NCBI GenBank assembly: GCA_002695115.1
Contig: NZOA01000018.1
Location: forward strand, 3,851 to 12,130
DNA length: 8,280 nt
Direction of reading: 5' to 3'
DNA from: Planctomycetota bacterium
GTDB taxonomy: Bacteria > Planctomycetota > UBA8108
Part shown: in pieces, positions 1 through 6,134 of the stretch
Numbering within the stretch: position 1 is the first letter of the stretch
Layout: the number at the start of each line of letters is the position of its first letter
The notes under the pieces: model-generated
What the model saw: only the letters and a program-made list of their open reading frames with translations
Database searches by the model: none
Told to the model about the DNA's origin: nothing
Position numbers and translations under genes: made by a program

Positions 1-95
1 AATGGAAAGACCCGTGCTCCCCATAGCATCGTCGCAGAGACGGCCTCGGGGCAAGCAGCGTTTGCGGTTTTCTCCGCGCCGCCCGGGGAGAGCGG

Positions 96-3000
96 CTATT
101 CGCCTTCCGCCGGCTTCTCGACGGCTTCCGCCGCGGCCTTCTCCGCCGCCTTGAGAACGGCCTTCGTCGCCTTGTCAGCCGCCTTGAGAGCATCGAGCTC
201 TTCTTCGAAAAGCTGCTGGGCGTTGTCGAAGAAGTCTTCCTGCGAGATGTCGCCGGCGTCCACCTTCGCCAGGAGCACTCGCTGCGCCTGGTAATCGAAG
301 TTCATGATACCGGCCTTGCTCTGCAGAAGCCTCCAGGCCTTGCGACGCTCGATGCAATAGAGCACCATCTGGCGCGACAGGGTCATATAGCTGAAGCGCC
401 CATTATTATCCTCCACCCCCATGTAGACACCGAAGTCCGGAATGTGGGAGCGATGGCCGCTATCAGTAAACCGCCGGGCAACAATGTCATCCTGCGTTGC
501 CCGCAGCAGGATGTTGTCGAGGTGAATCTTGCCGGCCGTATCGTTTTCCTTGATCCGCTTGAGATGGTTGCGAAAACGCTTCTCGCTGGCGCACCAATGA
601 GCAACCGTGTAGTTGTAAGGCTCCTTGGTCTCCTTGAAGCGCGCCGTCATCCAGTCCCGATCGACATGGCGATTGCCCTGCAGGCTGAGACACTCCTCGT
701 AGAGCTCGCCAATCGCCGGGTTGAAGACGAACTCCGGAAGGCTGCGACTGTCGCGTACGCGCCGGGCCTGCTCGGAGGCCATGTCATCGGCGACGCCATG
801 CTCGGGCTGACAAGTGGTAAAGCACTTGTAGAACGCGGTTCCCCGGTACTCCAGCCCTTCCAGGATGGTCCTGTAGAACTTGGCCTCATCGGCCATCGAC
901 ACCTGGGTTACGTAGGGAGAGCCGTGGCCGCTGGTGAAGCACTCGGCGGGGTTCTTCAGCTCGACCAGCTTGCCCTGGGTCGCAGCGCCCATCTGGTTCA
1001 TGTCAAACCCACCGGTCATGGGCGAGAGATCCGAGTTCTGTCCGCCGGTATTCGAATACACCTGGGTGTCGAGCATGAGAATCATGACGTTCGGCCTGTT
1101 CTGAACGACAACCTTGGAGACGTTCTGGAAGCCGATGTCGCCCATGCCGCCATCGCCGCCAATCGCCCAGACCTTGGGCAGCTCTTTCACCTCGAGGTCG
1201 GTCATGATCGTGTCGGTGAGGTGGCAGTAATCGAAATAATCGCCCTCGATCAGCTTGTCGTCACCCAGGAGACGGTCGGCCAGCCTCTCCGGAACGATCG
1301 AGTGCCGTGCATTGTCGAGCATGAAGCTCTCACCGAAGAGCCAACTGATCGTCGTGCCATCCTGGAAGAGCGAGTTCATCCAGGGGTAGGGGTGCGGATT
1401 GTTGGGTGGCGTGGAGCCATAGACCGTATTGCAGCCGGTGTGAGCGCCCATGGCCATGACCGACATTCCATTGGAGAGGCGGCCGTCAACCGGCTGGAGC
1501 TCCCTGTGATTGAAGGCCTCCTGACGCAGAACCGCGACCAGGACATTGACCAGCTCCTGGTCCGTTATTTCACCGTATTCCTGCAGACGGCTGCGGGTGT
1601 CGGCATCGGAGTCGCCCCCGAGCCCCATGATGACATGGGAAACGCAGCGGCTGAACAGCTCATGCGCTTCCTCATCCTCGCCGCGCCATTTCTCCAGGAG
1701 CGCAACGCCATCCTTCTCAAGCTGGGCCGCCTTTTCCGTGAGGCGCTCGGCCTTACGGTGATAGAGCGGCCTCATATAGGCCTCCGTCACCGAGGCCAGT
1801 CCATGCAGGACGGACTTTTCGCCGCAACCGGCGCAGGCGCCATCGCCTGAGGCCAGGGCGTCGTAGTTGCGCCGCTGCATCAGGTGGTTACGCAGCGTCG
1901 CCGGCTTGGAATCGACGGCATTGTCGCTATCGTAATTGCCCAGGTATTTCTGGGGTGTGTCAGGCAGCAGGTCGAGGAACTTCGTCGCCGACTCGATCTG
2001 GGCGTTGACCTCTTCACCATCGTCGACCATGCGAAGGGCATCGTGGTCACCACACTCCGTCACACACTCGCCACAGCCCTTGCAGAGATCCGACACGAAG
2101 ATCGAAAAGACACCGCCGGCTCCGGCCTCTTTCTTTTCTTTGCTCCTGAAAATCGCATTGACCTTTGAATAGGCCAGCGGGAGCTTCTCGAGGATGGTGA
2201 TCATCTCGTTGCGGGAAGCCTCCGGTATCGCTTCCCGAGCTTCTAATTCGGCCTGGACGAGGGCCGCCACGGTGGGCGCTTCCTCGTCCTTGGCCTTGGC
2301 CGCCTCGAACATCTTCACACGAATGGTTTCATCGATGCCGACGAGGGCCTCGATGATGGCCTTTCGTCCGCCCTCGTCGCTTACATAATTGTTCGCCGCT
2401 GTTTCGAGAATAGTCGAAACATCGTGGGCTGAATTGGGAAGCGCCGTATCCGGGCAGGCCGTGATGCACGCCATGCACTGGGTACAGTTTTCCTGGATAA
2501 AAATCGGCGTCTCCCGGCGGGCTCCGTACTTGGAGGCCGTCATGCCGCTGGCCGCGGCCATGATGCCTACGGCGGAGTACGGCGAGGCCGGCTGGTCGTA
2601 GCCCAGCCCGGCGCGGAATTCCGCATCGAAGGTCTCGGTCTTATACATCGGCGTACGCTCAGCCTGCTCCGGCGCGGGCTCACAACCCTCCTTGCCGCAA
2701 CCGCCGGAGCCACAGGCCTCGGCCACCGGGAGCAAAGCATCTCCCCGCATGCTGGAAAGATCTTCTGCGCCCACATCCCCATAGGGAACGGACTGGACCC
2801 GGTCGCGGCCATTGACCATGACCTTCATGTTGGCGTCAACCACATCATCTCCGAGGCGGCCGAACTTTTTGACGTACTGGTCCCGGACAATTTTCTCAAA
2901 GAGCTCGCCATCAATGTCGTAGTCATCGAGGAATGTGGAGACGCCGAAGAATCCGCCAAGGAACGCATTGCCCTGCATTCTCAGCTGGAGCTCCGCCCGG

Positions 3001-4937
3001 TCGGTCGCCTCCTTGGCGATATCGAAGCCGGGCAGGATAAAAATTTTCAGGCCTCGGTCGACAATCTCCTGGCGATACTGCGGCGGAATACGAAGCCAGG
3101 CCTTTTCAGGCACCTCGTCGGACTCCCAGATAAAGGCACCGCCATCGGCAAGTCCCTCGAGGGGATTGAGATGGGTGAAAGCCTTGGGGTCACAGCAGAG
3201 CACGACGTTCACGTGGCGCAGATCGCAATTGACCCGGATCCTCTCGGGCGCAACCACCAGGAAGTAGGCCGTCGGGGCGCCTTTTTTCTCGGAGCCGTAC
3301 TTGGGATTGGCGCTGATGTGAATGACCTCTCCACGGCGGCCGTATTCGTCTTTGACATCCTCTCGATCCGCGACAAACCCGCCGATCTCGCCGATGATCT
3401 CGGCCAGGTTCTTGCCGGTGGTAATCATTCCCCAGCCACCGATCGAGTGAAGACGCACGGCGATCGCGTTGTCTGGCAGCAGCGAGGGCGTCTCTTCAGA
3501 CCTCACCTCGTAGGGATGATCGATTCCCAGGGTAAAGAAGGACTCTCCATCCTCGGCTCCCTTTCCATCGGCGCGCTTGCTCTGCCCCGTGGCGTACTCA
3601 TAACATCCCAGGATCGCCTCGGGGCGGAAATCGCGGGAGCCAAGCCCGTAAATCCCGGAGAAAATCCTCGGCATGTTTTCCGGCGAGATCGCATCGATGC
3701 CCGTATGGGCCTTGCTGGAGTTGTTTTCAAGGGCCTTCGCCAGCGCCGTGCGGACATCACGGGCAAGCGGGTTGTCGCCGGCCATGGGCTCATCCGTGCG
3801 CTCAAGGATAATTACGTTCTTCTTGCCCGCGAGGGCGCGAACTATGTGCGCCTCGGGGAACGGCCGCAGAACATTGACGTGAATCGAGCCCACCCCAGCC
3901 CCGCGAGTCTCCCGCAGGTGGTCGACGCTCGCCTCGACGTTTTCCGCCGCCGAACCGAGGGAGACGAAAACTGTGTCGGCATCTTCACACATGTACTCGG
4001 TAAGGAAGCCGTAGTGGCAGCCTGTCTGCTTGCCCCATTCATCGTAGGCTTCCTGAAGGAAAGAGAGGATCGGCTCGACGAAGCAATTGCGCCGCGCCGC
4101 CACACCGTTCATATAGTGCTCCTGGTTCTGCACGGGGCCGATCAGGGCCGGGCTCTTGAGGTCCATCACCTTTGGAACGCGACGGCGGGTCGGACCGAAC
4201 AGAGTTTTCTGCGCCTCCGTCGGGCACTCGATGATGTCATCGGCGCGGCCCAGGAAATTACGCAGGAGGTCAGACTCACGCACCAGGAAGCTCCGTTCGA
4301 GATGCGAAGTGAGGAACCCATCCTGTATGTTCATTCCGGGCGTGAGCGCCAGCTCGGTAACCCGGCGTAGAATCACAGCCTGGTCCGCCGCCTGCTGGGC
4401 ATCACGGGCAAAGAGCATGATCCAGCCCGTGTCGAGGGCTCCGTAAATGTCATCGTGGCCGCAGTGCACATTCAGGGCGTGCTTGGTAAGCGCGCGCGCC
4501 GCGACCTCGAGGACCATCGTCGAGAGCTTTCCGGGGGCGTGATAGTACTGCTCTACCCCGTAGACGATGCCCTGGCCCGAGGTGAAGTTCACCGTCCGGC
4601 GGCCCGTTACCGAATAAGCGATCGCGCCACCCTGGGCGGCGTGTTCGCCTTCACACTCGATGGCTATCTTGGGTTCGCCGAAAACGGTGAGCTGACCTTC
4701 GGCATAAGACTGCTGGTACATCTCCCCCATCTCCGTAGATGGAGTGATCGGATAAAAAATGCCGCCATCGGTGATGCGCGCTTCGGTGTAATAGGCAACC
4801 AGCTGATTACCATTGGTGGTAACTCGCTCGCCCGGGTAAGGGGGCATGCCGGTCTTGGCTGAAGAGGCTTGTTCGTTTGGTACTATCGTCATTTGATTTC
4901 TGAGTGTTTCTAGCTGAATTCGCGGTCCCCGAAGCAT
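96..4937 (-). CDS. Oversized single-chain pyruvate (2-oxoacid):ferredoxin/flavodoxin oxidoreductase
   Basis: Predicted to convert pyruvate, CoA and oxidised ferredoxin to acetyl-CoA, CO2 and reduced ferredoxin in the cytoplasm, possibly reversibly. Domain order is canonical. The pyrimidine-type TPP domain (about 40-260) has YPITPSTEM 62-70, Glu98 in an EGEHAA motif and VAARAL 145-150. A transketolase-C-like domain covers about 260-410 and a gamma domain about 490-700 (IGGWGM near 499). Ferredoxin-type clusters use Cys818/821/824/828 and Cys952/955/958/962. The TPP domain has CAGCGE 1035-1040, TGC 1167-1169, GDGG 1261-1264 and DTQVYSNTGGQ 1290-1300; Cys1376 precedes PEHG. Cys1035, 1038, 1169 and 1376 match the four proximal-cluster ligands of known enzymes. 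Length is 1613 residues against the usual 1170-1200. Additions are a Cys linker (742-752), blocks about 830-950 and 1041-1155, and a tail after about 1460 ending Ala/Lys/Glu-rich. The start is uncertain: Met16 (4892) follows an AT-rich leader and Met31 (4847) is also possible. Family certain; substrate inferred. Confidence 0.93.
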   Translation of the reverse strand: MLRGPRIQLETLRNQMTIVPNEQASSAKTGMPPYPGERVTTNGNQLVAYYTEARITDGGIFYPITPSTEMGEMYQQSYAEGQLTVFGEPKIAIECEGEHAAQGGAIAYSVTGRRTVNFTSGQGIVYGVEQYYHAPGKLSTMVLEVAARALTKHALNVHCGHDDIYGALDTGWIMLFARDAQQAADQAVILRRVTELALTPGMNIQDGFLTSHLERSFLVRESDLLRNFLGRADDIIECPTEAQKTLFGPTRRRVPKVMDLKSPALIGPVQNQEHYMNGVAARRNCFVEPILSFLQEAYDEWGKQTGCHYGFLTEYMCEDADTVFVSLGSAAENVEASVDHLRETRGAGVGSIHVNVLRPFPEAHIVRALAGKKNVIILERTDEPMAGDNPLARDVRTALAKALENNSSKAHTGIDAISPENMPRIFSGIYGLGSRDFRPEAILGCYEYATGQSKRADGKGAEDGESFFTLGIDHPYEVRSEETPSLLPDNAIAVRLHSIGGWGMITTGKNLAEIIGEIGGFVADREDVKDEYGRRGEVIHISANPKYGSEKKGAPTAYFLVVAPERIRVNCDLRHVNVVLCCDPKAFTHLNPLEGLADGGAFIWESDEVPEKAWLRIPPQYRQEIVDRGLKIFILPGFDIAKEATDRAELQLRMQGNAFLGGFFGVSTFLDDYDIDGELFEKIVRDQYVKKFGRLGDDVVDANMKVMVNGRDRVQSVPYGDVGAEDLSSMRGDALLPVAEACGSGGCGKEGCEPAPEQAERTPMYKTETFDAEFRAGLGYDQPASPYSAVGIMAAASGMTASKYGARRETPIFIQENCTQCMACITACPDTALPNSAHDVSTILETAANNYVSDEGGRKAIIEALVGIDETIRVKMFEAAKAKDEEAPTVAALVQAELEAREAIPEASRNEMITILEKLPLAYSKVNAIFRSKEKKEAGAGGVFSIFVSDLCKGCGECVTECGDHDALRMVDDGEEVNAQIESATKFLDLLPDTPQKYLGNYDSDNAVDSKPATLRNHLMQRRNYDALASGDGACAGCGEKSVLHGLASVTEAYMRPLYHRKAERLTEKAAQLEKDGVALLEKWRGEDEEAHELFSRCVSHVIMGLGGDSDADTRSRLQEYGEITDQELVNVLVAVLRQEAFNHRELQPVDGRLSNGMSVMAMGAHTGCNTVYGSTPPNNPHPYPWMNSLFQDGTTISWLFGESFMLDNARHSIVPERLADRLLGDDKLIEGDYFDYCHLTDTIMTDLEVKELPKVWAIGGDGGMGDIGFQNVSKVVVQNRPNVMILMLDTQVYSNTGGQNSDLSPMTGGFDMNQMGAATQGKLVELKNPAECFTSGHGSPYVTQVSMADEAKFYRTILEGLEYRGTAFYKCFTTCQPEHGVADDMASEQARRVRDSRSLPEFVFNPAIGELYEECLSLQGNRHVDRDWMTARFKETKEPYNYTVAHWCASEKRFRNHLKRIKENDTAGKIHLDNILLRATQDDIVARRFTDSGHRSHIPDFGVYMGVEDNNGRFSYMTLSRQMVLYCIERRKAWRLLQSKAGIMNFDYQAQRVLLAKVDAGDISQEDFFDNAQQLFEEELDALKAADKATKAVLKAAEKAAAEAVEKPAEGE

Positions 4938-5316
4938 CGCCTGCGGCCCCTGGACGGGGCCCCCCTGGGCGAAGCCTTGACTTCTTTCCGACAGAGGGCA
5001 AAGGGGGTCGGCGCAGAGGCCGCCCTTCCAGACCCTGCAACCGGATAGTCTAACAGCAAAGCCGACCTAAATCAGCCCATTTCATGCCCTGGATTCTGTA
5101 TTGAAAAGGGCTGTATTTCTCTTAAAGAAACGGCGGGACAAAACATAAACTGCTTTAATTAAAGATCTTAGGTGGATTTGATGCGGCCATTCCGGAGGAT
5201 GAAGATCGGCAAGGATACGGCCTTTCCGGCTGTAGACGACAAACACGAAAATCTCGCCCCTTCTACCCTGGTCTCATTGAACAGGCCCCTGCGGACAAAT
5301 GCCCTGCGGCTCATCC
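4938..5316. other. Gene-free intergenic region upstream of the oxidoreductase
   Basis: About 380 bases between the oxidoreductase start and the tRNA-Gly terminator. It must hold the oxidoreductase promoter, but I find no convincing -35/-10 pair on the minus strand. Visible items are the hairpin at 4945-4961, a perfect 12-bp AT-rich palindrome (CTTTAATTAAAG) at 5153-5164 and a small inverted repeat TTTCT/AGAAA at 5116-5130. Short open frames on both strands around 5168-5395 run into the tRNA gene and have no protein character. The AT-rich stretch of about 5100-5170 stands out from its surroundings and is the likeliest control region. Confidence 0.5.
4945..4961 (-). promoter_or_regulatory. GC-only hairpin just upstream of the longest start of the oxidoreductase gene
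   Basis: A perfect 6-bp inverted repeat, GGCCCC and GGGGCC, is separated by a 5-nt loop and ends 7 nt before the ATG at 4937. In the minus-strand RNA it would form a very stable stem over the place a ribosome binding site would occupy. If translation starts at 4892, it lies further back in the 5' leader. A regulatory role is inference; such short GC palindromes also occur by chance in GC-rich DNA. Confidence 0.3.
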
Positions 5317-5352
5317 AAAAAAAAACGGCCCCCACGATACCGCGGGAACCGT
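5317..5352 (-). terminator. Intrinsic terminator of tRNA-Gly
   Basis: The minus-strand RNA can form a 12-bp stem (arms at 5341-5352 and 5325-5336) closed by a 4-nt loop at 5337-5340 and followed by nine U residues (the A run at 5317-5325). Three of the pairs are G-U wobbles, which would be C-A mismatches in plus-strand RNA, so the element works as a terminator only for minus-strand transcripts. It starts 10 nt downstream of the encoded CCA of tRNA-Gly. Confidence 0.88.
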
Positions 5353-5362
5353 CATTGTGGAC

Positions 5363-5437
5363 TGGAGCGGGTGAAGGGAGTTGAACCCTCGACATTCACG
5401 TTGGCAACGTGATGCTCTACCACTGAGCTACACCCGC
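5363..5437 (-). tRNA. tRNA-Gly, anticodon GCC
   Basis: A 75-nt cloverleaf including an encoded CCA. The acceptor stem is GCGGGTG/CACCCGC with U at the discriminator position, typical of bacterial glycine tRNAs. The D-arm is GCTC/GAGC with GG in its loop. The anticodon stem TCACG/CGTGA encloses loop TTGCCAA, giving anticodon GCC, which reads GGC and GGU codons. The T-arm loop is TTCAACT with one terminal G-U pair in its stem. It has its own promoter at 5479-5507 and a strong terminator at 5317-5352, so it looks like an independent transcription unit, although read-through from pyrE upstream is possible. Confidence 0.97.
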
Positions 5438-5478
5438 CTGATATTCGTATGGTTGATGCCGCCTGCGCAGCAACCGAA

Positions 5479-5507
5479 ATTATTCACCCCTGTCCTCCGA
5501 TCGTCAA
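5479..5507 (-). promoter_or_regulatory. Sigma70-type promoter of tRNA-Gly
   Basis: On the minus strand a -35 box TTGACG (5502-5507) and a -10 box AATAAT (5479-5484) are separated by exactly 17 bp; each matches the consensus at five of six positions. Transcription would start near 5472, about 35 nt before the mature tRNA 5' end. It lies in the 98-nt gap between the pyrE stop codon and the tRNA. Confidence 0.75.
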
Positions 5508-5535
5508 GAGGCGCCGGGACAGAATTCGCTGACTC

Positions 5536-6129
5536 TCAAAGAAAATCGCTTTTCCGGAACAAGGCAACGGTCTCGATGCCGAGCTCCGCCAGGCGCTCTT
5601 CGCCTCCCTCTTCGCGGTCAACGATCACGCAGGCCACGCTGGGCTCCACCCCGAGCTCTTCTACAAGGGCCTCACGCGCCTGGAGAAGAGACCCGCCGGT
5701 AGTGAGAACGTCGTCAACCAGGGCGACCTTGAGCCCCGCGCCTTCCGGCAGGGGCGGGCCTTCCACCCTCTGCTGCATGCCGTGCTCTTTACGCTCTTTG
5801 CGCACAAAGAAAAGGTTCATAGGCAACCGCCTCTGCCAGGCCAGGACCCCGATCGATGAGGTCAGCGGATCGGCTCCCGAGGTCAGGCCGCCAACGGCCG
5901 TTATACCGCGCGCGGCCAGGGCCTCCAGCATCAGCTCGGCGATCAGGACCGAGCCCTCCGGGTCCAGGGAAACCAGCCGGCCATCGAAATAGAAGTCCGT
6001 CACCTTCCCGGAGCTCAGGGTTATCTCGCCGGTACGGATACAGCCCCCGAGCTTTTCCCGCAATCTCTGATGGGCCCGGCCTGTCGACTCCTCTTCGCCC
6101 TGCGTACGGGGTGTGGTTTGCTCTGCCAT
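5536..6129 (-). CDS. pyrE: Orotate phosphoribosyltransferase
   Basis: Transfers the phosphoribosyl group of PRPP to orotate, giving orotidine 5'-monophosphate and pyrophosphate, the penultimate step of de novo UMP synthesis in the cytoplasm. At 197 residues it has normal length for the family. Visible signatures are the N-terminal YFDGRLVSLDPEG segment (47-59), GLTSGADP (81-88), the flexible catalytic loop RKERKEHG (110-117) with its conserved Lys and His, and the PRPP-binding motif VALVDDVLTTGGS (135-147) with the paired aspartates. The first 20 residues are a variable polar extension. The ATG lies 5 nt after the stop codon of the STAS/HATPase gene, so the two are almost certainly co-transcribed from the promoter at 7556-7583. 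A short AAGG sits 11 nt before the ATG. No other pyrimidine gene is in the window. Confidence 0.95.
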   Translation of the reverse strand: MAEQTTPRTQGEEESTGRAHQRLREKLGGCIRTGEITLSSGKVTDFYFDGRLVSLDPEGSVLIAELMLEALAARGITAVGGLTSGADPLTSSIGVLAWQRRLPMNLFFVRKERKEHGMQQRVEGPPLPEGAGLKVALVDDVLTTGGSLLQAREALVEELGVEPSVACVIVDREEGGEERLAELGIETVALFRKSDFL

Positions 6130-6134
6130 CGGAT

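Noticed and set aside
62..95. Possible terminator hairpin downstream of the oxidoreductase (TCTCC/GGAGA repeat)
   Set aside because: The stem is short with a long loop, and no U tract follows in the minus-strand RNA.
444..1850. Long plus-strand open frame (468 codons) opposite the oxidoreductase gene
   Set aside because: It lies entirely antisense to well-conserved PFOR motifs; its translation has no recognisable domain and is typical of shadow frames in GC-rich coding DNA.
3171..4370. Second long plus-strand open frame (399 codons) opposite the oxidoreductase gene
   Set aside because: Same reasoning: antisense to conserved domains, and no recognisable motif in its translation.
96..4937. 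Suspicion that the long oxidoreductase is a frameshift or assembly chimera
   Set aside because: The frame is uninterrupted, all canonical motifs appear once and in order, and the added blocks are in frame between them.
5172..5384. Small plus-strand open frame in the intergenic region, with an AGGTGG sequence 5 nt before the ATG at 5181
   Set aside because: It runs across the tRNA-Gly terminator and ends inside the tRNA; its composition is not protein-like and there is no recognisable motif. The ribosome-site match is probably chance.
5168..5395. Small minus-strand open frame downstream of and overlapping tRNA-Gly
   Set aside because: It begins inside the tRNA and passes through the terminator, a common artefact.
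5363..5437. tRNA-Gly as a phage or island attachment site
   Set aside because: No integrase gene, no direct repeat of the tRNA 3' end and no composition change suggesting an insert are present in the window.
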